64,000 bases of DNA from Kiloniella majae (lineage in GTDB: Bacteria > Pseudomonadota > Alphaproteobacteria > Kiloniellales > Kiloniellaceae), in the NCBI RefSeq assembly GCF_002118315.1, contig NZ_MTSZ01000005.1, forward strand, positions 1-64,000, read 5' to 3'. Both the position numbers and the translations under genes were made by a program. A model generated the notes under the pieces. The model did not search any database. It worked only from the letters and a program-made list of their open reading frames with translations, and was not told the origin of the DNA. Of this stretch, positions 1 to 8,093 are shown one piece after another. Each line of letters begins with the position of its first letter. The first letter of the stretch is position 1.

Positions 1-90
1 GACTACGCTTTACTCGCTCTTTCTTTGAAGGTCCCATCATAAGTCTCCAATATGTAAACTTATTTCAGGACGCGACAATTTAAACGAGAG

Positions 91-117
91 AAAGGCCTGC
101 ACATCCGCAGGCCTTTT
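91..117. terminator. Bidirectional-looking terminator hairpin
   Basis: A 10-bp perfect stem (AAAGGCCTGC at 91-100, complement at 107-116) encloses a 6-nt loop and is followed on the plus strand by a T-rich run. It lies just past the stop of the minus-strand agmatinase gene and could also end a plus-strand gene outside the window. The opposite side is T/C-rich, so it may work both ways. Confidence 0.75.
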
Positions 118-139
118 CTTTTATAACTGTATAATTGTT

Positions 140-958
140 CTAATCACTCAACAGCTTTGCCGATACTTCTTTAGTCAGTTTGGCTGCGACCATTGCGGTC
201 ATTCCAACTAAATCCCGATGAGGGTTGAGTTCGACAATATCAGCCCCGATCAGGTTAGCATCAAGTCGGTGCAATGTATTAATCAGATCCCGTACGGACA
301 TCCCGCCGGGTTCATGATGCGAAACACCCGGTGCATAGGCCGGATCAAGCACATCCAGATCAATAGATAAATAAAGCGGACCATCAAACTGCAACGCAAT
401 ATCTCGATGCCAGTCTTTCATGGCAATAATCTCGACCCCAAACTTTTCAGCTTGTTCTTGTTGATGTTTATTCAAAGTTCGAATACCCACCTGCACGAGA
501 CGTTTCACCCGTCCAGTTTCCATAGCCCGGGCAAAAGGACAGGCATGACTGTCTCTGTTCCCCTGCATCTCATCATAGAGATCGGAATGGGCATCAAAGT
601 GTAAAATGTTAAGATCAGGATAGCGTTTGCTATGTGCCCTTATCAGAGGACCAGATACTGAATGATCGCCGCCAATACTCAGAAGTCTTGCCCCTGTGGC
701 AATAATCTCTTCTGCGTGCTTTTCGATACATGCAATGGCTGTAGAGGTATCTTCAAATTGTAAATCACCAAGATCTTTGAGACGAGTATCGTTTCCTAAA
801 TCATGACCATTTTCACTGGTAAGATTTGCGGCACCACAATGTAAAGCTTCACGCATTCTTTGCGGCCCCATCGCAGGACCAGTCATAAAAGATGAATTGT
901 GATCAATCGGTAACCCCAGCAAAGCCAGATCACCCTGTTTAATGTCGTAAAGATCCAT
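140..958 (-). CDS. Agmatinase/arginase-family ureohydrolase
   Basis: Binuclear manganese hydrolase of 272 residues, the usual family length. The family cleaves the guanidino group of agmatine, arginine or related acids to urea plus an amine. The metal-site motifs are intact: GGDHS (His99), DAHSD (Asp122, His124, Asp126) and SIDLDVLDP (Asp200, Asp202). The substrate loop reads APGVSHHEPGG rather than the APGTGTP form of many bacterial agmatinases. From memory it resembles the plant-arginase/agmatinase clade, so the substrate (agmatine, guanidinobutyrate or arginine) is open. No decarboxylase or polyamine gene is adjacent, and a hairpin terminator follows directly. Confident on family, not on substrate. 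Confidence 0.9.
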   Translation of the reverse strand: MDLYDIKQGDLALLGLPIDHNSSFMTGPAMGPQRMREALHCGAANLTSENGHDLGNDTRLKDLGDLQFEDTSTAIACIEKHAEEIIATGARLLSIGGDHSVSGPLIRAHSKRYPDLNILHFDAHSDLYDEMQGNRDSHACPFARAMETGRVKRLVQVGIRTLNKHQQEQAEKFGVEIIAMKDWHRDIALQFDGPLYLSIDLDVLDPAYAPGVSHHEPGGMSVRDLINTLHRLDANLIGADIVELNPHRDLVGMTAMVAAKLTKEVSAKLLSD

Positions 959-1111
959 TACCGGCCTCTAAAACTGAATACAGTACTGTCGTTGTTTTGA
1001 GATCAGCTTATGCTGTTAAAGAACCAGGTCAAGCCTAGAACAACAATCAAAAAGCACCTAGGAAACACTGCTGAAATACCGGTAAAACATTTGGGAGATA
1101 CCGTTGATATA

Positions 1112-1429
1112 TCAATCTCGCTCGTCAAAAGGGTCACGAACGAGGGTTTCTCTATATTTGAAATAACAAAAAACCGTTGTACTTAGTCCGGCCCCCAACA
1201 CCCAAGGGTTTTGAATAAAATACCCCGTCATAATCAACCCCAAAGCCAGAAGAGCAAGAACACATACAGGAGCGTCCGCGCGTTCTCCGCACAAGCCTGT
1301 CCAGAACTTACGTTGCTGTAGCAAAATAGTATTGAGGTTACCTGTAATAATTGATGTGCCGAGAAAAAATAAAAAAACGAACCCAATAATACCCGCAACC
1401 GTAAACGCCTGTTTAAACAAATCTGACAT
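1112..1429 (-). CDS. Small membrane protein of unknown function
   Basis: A 105-residue protein with three likely membrane segments (about 9-31, 55-72 and 74-91) and a charged C-terminal tail rich in Arg, Asp and Glu. It is preceded by an AGGAG-type ribosome site (AAGGAGATATGA upstream of the ATG at 1429). I do not recognise a family. It lies 133 bp downstream of the NicO transporter on the same strand and may be the last gene of that operon, but nothing else connects it to metal transport. Confidence 0.6.
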   Translation of the reverse strand: MSDLFKQAFTVAGIIGFVFLFFLGTSIITGNLNTILLQQRKFWTGLCGERADAPVCVLALLALGLIMTGYFIQNPWVLGAGLSTTVFCYFKYRETLVRDPFDERD

Positions 1430-1562
1430 TCATATCTCCTTGGACGCATTTCCTTGGAAAAACTTATTGTCTTCAATTAAACCTTACGAAAGCTACAGTT
1501 TACCTCAAAACGATCAATTTACGAAATTCGGCATGAAAACTGGCGATCAATAAACTCTGTTT

Positions 1563-2555
1563 TTAGGCAAAGGGATGTTTGGGCGTCATCATCGTATCCG
1601 CCAAAAGTAATAAACCAATAATCGCAATTACGATCCCGCCAAGCAAAGAAACATAGCGTCCGAAATAACCGACATGCACGCCCATTTCATCCATGATCTT
1701 CATCAACGGGAAACGTATCCCCCGCGCACCAATCGCCAAAAGAGAAACCGTAATACCTGTCCCAAAAGACATCGCAAGCACGGCCGCCAATCCCCCAGCC
1801 CAATGTCCAAGAACAAATGCGAGGATAAGAACAAGTAAAGCGCCCGTGCATGGCCTGATACCAACGGCGAGAATGATAGCAATTAAATCACGTCTTCTAT
1901 GAGGGGTGCCATCAGCTTTTGCATGCTGATGAGCATGGTCCGAAACATGCTGCCCACAGCAAGAATGATGATGTTCTTGAACTTCACCATGATCATGGTC
2001 ACAACAATCATGAGAATTCCCTCTTATTCCGCGCCAAATAAGAACTAACCCGACAATGGCAACAGCACCGTAACTTAGTGGCTCCATAACATCTTCAATG
2101 GCAAGTGATGTACTTCGAACACTTGTTTCCAAAAGAAAATAACAGGTTCCAACAATTAAAATGGCGGTAAATCCCTGAACGAAGGAAGATGCCATCGACA
2201 ATAAAATTGCGGGCAAAATCTTGGTATCAGTTGTTAGTGTATAGCTGGCGATAACAGCTTTCCCATGTCCTGGACCAAGAGCATGGAAAACCCCGTACAA
2301 GAAACAAATCCAGATTAGATAAAGAACCGAATCAAACCCGATACCATCTCCAAGCCCTCTGACTCCTTGGCCTAATAAATCCGAGAAGTTTCTTTGCTGT
2401 TGCCTGATCTCGCTCAGGGCAAAATCAATAATAGATTGATCTTCCACTGAAAAAACACTGAGTAATCCGGCAATTCCGGCAAAAAAAAGTACAACGAGGG
2501 CAACACCCAATACCGCACTTGATGATCGTCTGTTCTGGTTAGAAATTTTTAACAT
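1563..2555 (-). CDS. NicO/RcnA-type divalent metal transporter (probably zinc)
   Basis: A 330-residue integral membrane protein of the NicO/COG2215 family, usually annotated as a nickel/cobalt transporter. It shows the family motif HALGPGHGK (91-99), a second motif GIRPCTGALL after the central loop, and about six membrane segments. The cytoplasmic or periplasmic loop at about 181-220 is packed with His, Asp and Cys (for example HDCCDHDH and EHHHSCC), as expected for a metal-sequestering segment. It overlaps the upstream DUF1007 gene by 7 bp, so the two are translationally coupled. A Zur-box-like operator upstream of the pair argues that the physiological metal is zinc rather than nickel. The direction of transport cannot be told from sequence. 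Confidence 0.85.
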   Translation of the reverse strand: MLKISNQNRRSSSAVLGVALVVLFFAGIAGLLSVFSVEDQSIIDFALSEIRQQQRNFSDLLGQGVRGLGDGIGFDSVLYLIWICFLYGVFHALGPGHGKAVIASYTLTTDTKILPAILLSMASSFVQGFTAILIVGTCYFLLETSVRSTSLAIEDVMEPLSYGAVAIVGLVLIWRGIRGNSHDCCDHDHGEVQEHHHSCCGQHVSDHAHQHAKADGTPHRRRDLIAIILAVGIRPCTGALLVLILAFVLGHWAGGLAAVLAMSFGTGITVSLLAIGARGIRFPLMKIMDEMGVHVGYFGRYVSLLGGIVIAIIGLLLLADTMMTPKHPFA

Positions 2556-3238
2556 CTTACTTCGACCGTCTTAGCAAATATTGATCCCAAGTCAGGGTTT
2601 TCGGCGACCTCTTCATCACTAAATACCAGATCCGAAAGACTTGTTGTATTCTCTGTATAGTCATCAGGGTGTGTAACGCTATGAGTACAACTACTCAAAG
2701 AGGACGGTAGGTAAGATACTGTTTTATCATCAATAAAATCGATCGCAATAAAATAGGACGGATCATACATTTGGACCCGGACAGCAGTCCCTGCCTTAAT
2801 CGGCTCTTCAAGCTCAAGTTTGAATCTCAACAGAAGGCGATCATTCAAGACGGTACCGTCTGTTATAATTTCTTTTTTGTATCGTAGAGCAAATGCGTCT
2901 TCTCTTTTAACCTTTAGAAAATAATCCCATTCCTGAAGGTTTCCAACGGCTTCTTTGGCAAAGGTTAGCAATTCAGGTTTCTCAACCTTGCCACTCTGAT
3001 CCTGATCCAGATCTGGCAATAAAGAAGCTGTGTAGAGATCGTCAAAAATCCATACCGGTTCCAGAGCAGAGATTTCGCCATCATCATTTCGGTGGATAAT
3101 AAGCGCAGCATCAACCCAAACATGAGGATGAGATTGCGCGTAGGCAGGATACAATAAAACAAGTAGTAGGAGTGTACGGTATCCCCATTTACAGCCCTGC
3201 TTTATCCAACTCATATCCATTAGTTTGCAAGAAATCAC
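2549..3238 (-). CDS. DUF1007 periplasmic protein with EF-hand-like loop
   Basis: A 229-residue exported protein of the DUF1007 family (COG3683, 'ABC-type uncharacterised transport, periplasmic'). A hydrophobic signal segment (about 20-34) ends at a probable AQS cleavage site, followed at once by HPHVW, the His-rich start typical of the family. Residues 78-89 (DQDQSGKVEKPE) fit an EF-hand loop exactly (DxDxSGxVxxxE), suggesting calcium or another divalent ion. The GTG start at 3238 has AGGTTAGA just upstream; ATG codons inside are less well placed. DUF1007 proteins habitually pair with NicO transporters, as here, and probably hand over or sense the metal. The operon has a Zur-like operator. 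Confidence 0.8.
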   Translation of the reverse strand: MISCKLMDMSWIKQGCKWGYRTLLLLVLLYPAYAQSHPHVWVDAALIIHRNDDGEISALEPVWIFDDLYTASLLPDLDQDQSGKVEKPELLTFAKEAVGNLQEWDYFLKVKREDAFALRYKKEIITDGTVLNDRLLLRFKLELEEPIKAGTAVRVQMYDPSYFIAIDFIDDKTVSYLPSSLSSCTHSVTHPDDYTENTTSLSDLVFSDEEVAENPDLGSIFAKTVEVRC

Positions 3239-3304
3239 TCTAACCTGTTCCTTTAAAGATAACTGTTGCTTTTTAAATCACATAAAATTATGACCGCAAA
3301 ACGG

Positions 3305-3327
3305 CATTAGTTATATTATAACATTTC
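3305..3327 (-). promoter_or_regulatory. Zur-box-like operator
   Basis: Sequence 3310-3327 reads GTTATATTATAACATTTC, identical to the right 18 positions of the remembered proteobacterial Zur consensus (GAAATGTTATAnTATAACATTTC). The core GTTATA-T-TATAAC is a perfect 6-bp palindrome at 3310-3322; the far left arm is degenerate. It sits about 70-90 bp upstream of the DUF1007 start on the minus strand. The consensus is recalled, not searched. Expected effect: repression when zinc is replete. Confidence 0.6.
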
Positions 3328-3389
3328 AAAAACACAAGTTACCTGATTCAAGAATACATGTTATCGGAAATGATAAAGTATTCGCGCCC

Positions 3390-4532
3390 TTATTCCATTG
3401 CTTTGGCACGCATTTCAAGCGCTGCGAGTTCGGATGCTTTTGCATAGTTATTTGCTTCTTTTCTATAGGCCACAAAACTATCAAAGATCTCTTTTGCCAA
3501 GGAGCTTGTTTCACTAATTTCGCTCAGCGTCTCTTCTGATGCCTTATAAAGTGCCTTCATCACATCATCCGGGAAGCGTCGTAACTCAACTCCCTCTTTT
3601 GCCAAAAGTGGTTCAAAAGACTTCACATTGCCATAGGTAAAGTCTGCATAGCTTTCATTGGCTGATGCCATAACAGCGCGCTTAACAATCTCTTTCAAAT
3701 CATCAGGCAAAGCATCATAGGCGGCTTTATTCACTGTTGCTTCCAATGCAGGGCCAATTTCATGAAATGCCGGCATGTAATAGTAATTAGCAACTTTATA
3801 GAGCCCGAATGCAATATCGTTCCAAGGGCCGACCCATTCTGCCGCATCAACAGTTCCAGATTTCATGGCCGCAAAAATCTCACCAGGTGGCATCAAGACA
3901 ACATTCACACCCAGCTTCCGCATGGCTTCACCACCAAGCCCTGCAATACGCATCTTAATGCCTTGCAAATCTTCCAGACTGTTAATTTCTTTTCGGAACC
4001 ACCCTCCGGCTTGCGGTCCTGAAGATCCGGCATAAAAGGGTAAAACCCCAAAGGGTTCATAAGCCTTCTGCCATAGATCTTGCCCACCTCCGAAGTAAAG
4101 CCATCCGGTATACTCGGCAACACTCAGACCAAAAGGGACGCCCGTGAAGAAATGAAAGGCCTTGTCTTTCCCCTGCCAGTAATAAGGCGTTGCATGCCCC
4201 ATCTGGGCGACACCATTTGATACGGCATCAAAAACTTCAAAAGGAGGGACCAACTCTCCACCAGCAAAAACATCAACCCGCAAGCGACCACCGGACATTG
4301 TCGTAATCATCTCGGCTAAACGTTGGGCATTCATCCCTACGCCGGGTGAATTCCGTGGCCAACTCATCGCCATTTTCCAGGTAATCGTATCTTGAGCCTG
4401 AACAATTGCAGGGGCAGCAAGTGTCGCTGCGCCAGCCGTGACCAAAGTCCCAAGGGCTTGTCTTCGTCCTAAGACCTTAGCTTCCTGATCTTTATTTGTA
4501 CGGATCCCTGTCGTTATCTTTTTGTCGGTCAT
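3390..4532 (-). CDS. TRAP transporter DctP-family substrate-binding protein
   Basis: A 380-residue periplasmic binding protein with a twin-arginine-type signal (RRQALGTLVTAGAATL about residues 23-38, then APAIVQAQ). It resembles the TakP group, which binds alpha-keto acids or related carboxylates; typical conserved pieces are MSWPRNSPGVGMNAQRLAE, MPPGEIFAAMKSGTVDAAEW and the specificity arginine region KMRIAGLGGEA. The start at 4532 is preferred over an in-frame ATG at 4544 because that upstream codon lies within the GGGGGCC that would serve as ribosome site. No DctQ/DctM membrane subunits are adjacent, so it is an orphan in this window and must borrow a permease encoded elsewhere. The ligand is unknown. 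Confidence 0.88.
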   Translation of the reverse strand: MTDKKITTGIRTNKDQEAKVLGRRQALGTLVTAGAATLAAPAIVQAQDTITWKMAMSWPRNSPGVGMNAQRLAEMITTMSGGRLRVDVFAGGELVPPFEVFDAVSNGVAQMGHATPYYWQGKDKAFHFFTGVPFGLSVAEYTGWLYFGGGQDLWQKAYEPFGVLPFYAGSSGPQAGGWFRKEINSLEDLQGIKMRIAGLGGEAMRKLGVNVVLMPPGEIFAAMKSGTVDAAEWVGPWNDIAFGLYKVANYYYMPAFHEIGPALEATVNKAAYDALPDDLKEIVKRAVMASANESYADFTYGNVKSFEPLLAKEGVELRRFPDDVMKALYKASEETLSEISETSSLAKEIFDSFVAYRKEANNYAKASELAALEMRAKAME

Positions 4533-4647
4533 AGTGGCCCCCATAATTTATGTGAAAAACCACTTTACCTTCTCCCCTATAAGACGCAATGCCCGAGAAG
4601 ATCATCGCACAAAAATAACTTCGCCCCAGCTCAGGAATGCAGACGTT

Positions 4648-5880
4648 TTAAACCGAAGATGAAACTGAGGACTGTTCTGGTTCCAGAAAAAGAATTGTAA
4701 AGGTTGCAATAACAAGCATCCCTGTTGATGCCAGTAAACAAGCCTCAAGTCCGGCATACTGAAAGATCAGCCCGGAAAGCAGCGTTCCGACAAGACGACC
4801 TATCGCATTGGCCATGTAATAAAATCCAACATTCAGCGCAACTTTGTCTGAATCAGAACAGGCAACAATCAGATAAGAATGCAGAGAAGAATTAACGGCA
4901 AAGACAAAGCCGAAAACGAGCAAGCCAACCAGAAGAAAAGCGCCAGAAAAAGATAAATCCCGCCACAGGACGGCAGCAATCACGGCAGGTAACAGAGCTA
5001 ACACAGCCCCCCAGAACCGCGCAGCCACGATCCCGGAACGAGGGTCTTTTACTTTTTTGGTAAGTTTTGGCACCAGCGCCTGAACAATACCATAGCCAAT
5101 GACCCAAAGTGCCATGAAGGCCCCGACTTCATCAAACGACCAGCCAAGAGTAGAATAGAGGAAAACTGGCAATCCAACCACAAACCACACGTCTCTCGCT
5201 GCAAAGAGGAAAATTCTCGCAAAGGACAAAATATTTATGGCCCTGGACTTTGAAAAGAGCTCCTTGGTACGGATTTTCTGTTTTGCCTTTCCCAGGTCAA
5301 CCTTAACCACCAGCGACGTAGCCCCGAGAACAATGACTAACCCCAAAGCCATTAAAAGTAGAGAATTTTCAAACCCGACCCATTCCAATAAAACGCCACC
5401 AAGTAAAAAGCCAAGACCTTTGAGAGCGTTTTTAGAGCCAGTTAAAATAGCGACCCATCGGAACAAAGTCCCTTTGTCTTCCCCATCATCTTTCGCCACA
5501 AGTTTAACAGCAGATTTAGAGCTCATCTTCGTCAGATCTTTGGCGACACCTGACAAAGCCTGTGCCCCCATGACATAGATAATCGAAAAGTCGATCGACC
5601 AATCGGCGCATAATTGAGAGAGTAATCCCAGAGCCACAATTTGGGTGATCAGACCTAAAAATAGCGTCAGCCGAAGGCCAAACCGCGCCGCAATCCAGCC
5701 CCCAACAAAGTTGGTTACAATCCCCATCGCCTCGTAAAGCAAAAACAGATAAGCCAAATCAAGTGGAGTAAACCCAAGACGATGGAAGTGCAGTAACACC
5801 AGCATGCGCAGGGCACCATCTGTCAGGGTAAACCCCCAATAGGCAGCTGTTACAGCACCATAACTCCGTAAATCAGACAT
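4648..5880 (-). CDS. arsJ: ArsJ, organoarsenical (1-arseno-3-phosphoglycerate) efflux MFS permease
   Basis: A 410-residue, about 12-helix major facilitator protein. The N-terminal pattern YWGFTLTDGALRMLVLLHFH and the segment ALSGVAKDLTKMSSKSAVKL are what I remember of ArsJ. In the known system a dedicated GAPDH converts glyceraldehyde 3-phosphate plus arsenate to 1-arseno-3-phosphoglycerate, which ArsJ exports; the product then breaks down outside to arsenate. The gene lies 69 bp downstream of the GAPDH gene on the same strand, exactly the expected pair, so the two together confer arsenate resistance. No arsR, arsC or acr3 is in the window. Function is inferred from family plus context. Confidence 0.9.
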   Translation of the reverse strand: MSDLRSYGAVTAAYWGFTLTDGALRMLVLLHFHRLGFTPLDLAYLFLLYEAMGIVTNFVGGWIAARFGLRLTLFLGLITQIVALGLLSQLCADWSIDFSIIYVMGAQALSGVAKDLTKMSSKSAVKLVAKDDGEDKGTLFRWVAILTGSKNALKGLGFLLGGVLLEWVGFENSLLLMALGLVIVLGATSLVVKVDLGKAKQKIRTKELFSKSRAINILSFARIFLFAARDVWFVVGLPVFLYSTLGWSFDEVGAFMALWVIGYGIVQALVPKLTKKVKDPRSGIVAARFWGAVLALLPAVIAAVLWRDLSFSGAFLLVGLLVFGFVFAVNSSLHSYLIVACSDSDKVALNVGFYYMANAIGRLVGTLLSGLIFQYAGLEACLLASTGMLVIATFTILFLEPEQSSVSSSV

Positions 5881-5949
5881 TGAATTTACCCGTCACATCA
5901 AATCCCATCAATTCAGGCCTATGGCAGACCTAGTTCCTGATCACTTGCC

Positions 5950-6963
5950 TCAATGAAGATCACGGCTGATCATAGACAATAAATCTGCCATGCGATTCAC
6001 ATATCCCCATTCATTATCATACCAGGCATAAATCTTGAGATGACGCTTATCCACTACCATCGTGCTGGGGCCATCAATGATTACAGAGCGAGGATCATTG
6101 ACAAAGTCAGTAGAGACAAGGGGTCGGCTTTCAAACCCGAGAATATCCTTTAACTCACCATCTGCTGCTAGCTGAAAAAGTTGATTAACCTCTTCCGCTG
6201 TTGTATCCCGCGCCAGCTCAAAGACACAATCGGTCAGAGAAGCATTTAACAGGGGGACCCTTACTGCGTGACCGTTTAATTTCCCTTTTAATTCCGGGTA
6301 GATCATCGTAATCGCAGTTGCAGAGCCCGTCGTCGTCGGGATCAAAGAATTAAGTCCGGATCGGGCTCGGCGTAAATCCTTGTGCGGCGCATCAACCATG
6401 ACCTGTGTATTGGTAACATCGTGAATGGTTGTAATGGATCCACGTTCAATACCCAAAGCTTCATGGATTACCTTAATAACAGGGGCAATACAGTTCGTTG
6501 TACAGGATGCAGCGGTTAAGATGTCATCCTTGGCGGGGTCATAAAGCGTTTCATTAACACCATAGACTAAATTAGGTACCCCTTCGGACTTTACCGGGGC
6601 AGCCACCAGAACTTTTTTCACCCCTTCATCAAGATAGGGTGTCAGAACATCTGTGCTTTTAAATTTACCCGAACATTCAAGCACCACATCAACGCCACGA
6701 TCAGCCCAACCGACATGAGAAATGTTTTTTTCTTCAGAAAAACTCACCGCCTGCCCTTCGATGATGATGTTATCCCCCTCGACATTGATGGCTTTATCCC
6801 AATGGCCGTGGACAGTATCAAATTCCAACAGGTGCGCCGCGCACTCTACGCCACCGCTGATTTCATTGATATGGACAATGTCGATATCTTCTATGTCCCA
6901 CGCAGCCCGCAGTACAAGTTTCCCCATACGGCCAAAGCCATTGATACCTACACGTACTGCCAC
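5950..6963 (-). CDS. ArsJ-associated glyceraldehyde-3-phosphate dehydrogenase
   Basis: Type I phosphorylating GAPDH of 337 residues. The Rossmann motif [11 protein letters not shown] opens the protein and the catalytic thiol lies in AASCTTNC (Cys154). A GTG start at 6963 is chosen because it follows GGAAGG by 7 nt and gives the standard N-terminus ([14 protein letters not shown]); the in-frame ATG at 7002 would add 13 unrelated residues. Directly followed by arsJ, so it most likely supplies 1-arseno-3-phosphoglycerate for export rather than serving glycolysis. A palindromic candidate operator lies 45-64 nt upstream of the start. Glycolytic function cannot be excluded from sequence alone, but the pairing is diagnostic. 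Confidence 0.9.
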   Translation of the reverse strand: MAVRVGINGFGRMGKLVLRAAWDIEDIDIVHINEISGGVECAAHLLEFDTVHGHWDKAINVEGDNIIIEGQAVSFSEEKNISHVGWADRGVDVVLECSGKFKSTDVLTPYLDEGVKKVLVAAPVKSEGVPNLVYGVNETLYDPAKDDILTAASCTTNCIAPVIKVIHEALGIERGSITTIHDVTNTQVMVDAPHKDLRRARSGLNSLIPTTTGSATAITMIYPELKGKLNGHAVRVPLLNASLTDCVFELARDTTAEEVNQLFQLAADGELKDILGFESRPLVSTDFVNDPRSVIIDGPSTMVVDKRHLKIYAWYDNEWGYVNRMADLLSMISRDLH

Positions 6964-7007
6964 TGTTTTGATCCTTCCAGGCTGAAGATAAATCGCGTAC
7001 AAACATT

Positions 7008-7027
7008 ATTTCGAAAATATTCGAAAT
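7008..7027. promoter_or_regulatory. Palindromic candidate operator of the gapdh-arsJ operon
   Basis: ATTTCGAAAATATTCGAAAT: two perfect 8-bp inverted arms around a 4-nt centre, flanked on both sides by ACATTAT-like direct repeats. The AT-rich, TTCGAA-containing dyad resembles operators of ArsR/SmtB-family repressors. It lies in the only promoter region of the arsenic operon. The binding protein is not in the window, so the assignment to ArsR is inference. Confidence 0.5.
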
Positions 7028-7127
7028 ACATTATAAAGCAAATGAATTTTTCATGACGTTTCACATTAAAAAACAAGCGCAAAAGGAAACGTCAAAAATC
7101 ATTAAATCTAGATATAAATTATTGAAA

Positions 7128-7859
7128 TTAGAACCCGCAGGATTCTCTATCGACAATAATCCATGCTTTTTGAGTTAAGCTATTGTAGCAACCGTTATTC
7201 CAGATGCCACGTATTTCACCTCTGTCAGGATAGGACATTGTCCCTTGTCCATTCGGAACGTCGTTAGTCCATTCTCCTGAATATTTTTTCTTTTTCTTAG
7301 TCCATGTATAAGTTCCTTGTCCGTGAGCCTGTCCATTATACCAGTCGCCAGTGTAGGTGTTTCCATTCTGATAGGTTATCGTGCCATGACCTTGCTGTAC
7401 CCCATTAACCCAGTTACCGTCATAAGTCCAAAGCCCAACTATACCAAGAATACCTTCTCCATGGCTTTTCCCCTTCTTTAAAAATCCCCCATAAATTATA
7501 TTTAATGGCTTCTTTTGTTTATACCAAACCGCGACACCACTTCCTGCTGCATAGCCATTTGAGCAAGAACCATCCCAAGATATAGATACATTGTCGATGG
7601 GGATATTATTCCATATTTTACAGTTCTGTTGATTGGTTTCCACCCAATGGCCTTTTCGATATGAAGCCATGAAACTGACGTTTACCAGAAGGTTTGCCTT
7701 ACCAATTGTTGACAAGGAGATCGTTTGATCACTCATCCTATGAACGACAGTACCAGATGCAAATTTAAACGATAAATTTTCATGAGCAGATAAAGCTAAA
7801 TGCGGAAACATTATCAAGGCCATATATAAAGTCATAAAGCTTCCAATAAGCTGATTCAT
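7128..7859 (-). CDS. Exported MORN-repeat protein
   Basis: A 243-residue protein with an N-terminal signal peptide (hydrophobic 8-24, probable cleavage after LALSA). The N-terminal half (about 25-115) is unrecognised; the C-terminal half holds about four MORN repeats (pattern YxGxWxxGxxxGxG, seen in YDGNWVNGVQQGHG, YTGDWYNGQAHGQG and YSGEWTNDVPNGQG), each about 23 residues. MORN repeats form an elongated beta-structure that in other proteins touches lipids or partner proteins. Codon use and base composition are more AT-rich than the neighbours, hinting at recent acquisition. Isolated, with no operon partner; function unknown. Confidence 0.75.
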   Translation of the reverse strand: MNQLIGSFMTLYMALIMFPHLALSAHENLSFKFASGTVVHRMSDQTISLSTIGKANLLVNVSFMASYRKGHWVETNQQNCKIWNNIPIDNVSISWDGSCSNGYAAGSGVAVWYKQKKPLNIIYGGFLKKGKSHGEGILGIVGLWTYDGNWVNGVQQGHGTITYQNGNTYTGDWYNGQAHGQGTYTWTKKKKKYSGEWTNDVPNGQGTMSYPDRGEIRGIWNNGCYNSLTQKAWIIVDRESCGF

Positions 7860-8093
7860 ACGCGTGGATATTTAGAGCATTTTAATTCATAACGATTATA
7901 TGAATGCCCTATGAAAACTAAAAAAACTGTTAAACCGAACTGCGGTTATACGGCACCAATCAACCTCCATTAGCAGAACAAAAGCACCATAAACAAAACT
8001 TGTTGGTGTCTCTTGCTGGCTTCTGACATCATCACCGTAATGAGCTTAGAAAAATAAGCCACAAGTACGTCAGCAAATATCCGGAAACCTAAT

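Noticed and set aside
1563-2555. Nickel/cobalt-specific exporter RcnA
   Set aside because: The His-rich loop alone does not fix the metal, and no RcnR gene is present; the Zur-like operator favours zinc.
5950-6963. Glycolytic GAPDH
   Set aside because: The arsJ gene directly downstream and no other glycolytic gene nearby make the arsenic-specific role more likely, although the chemistry is the same.
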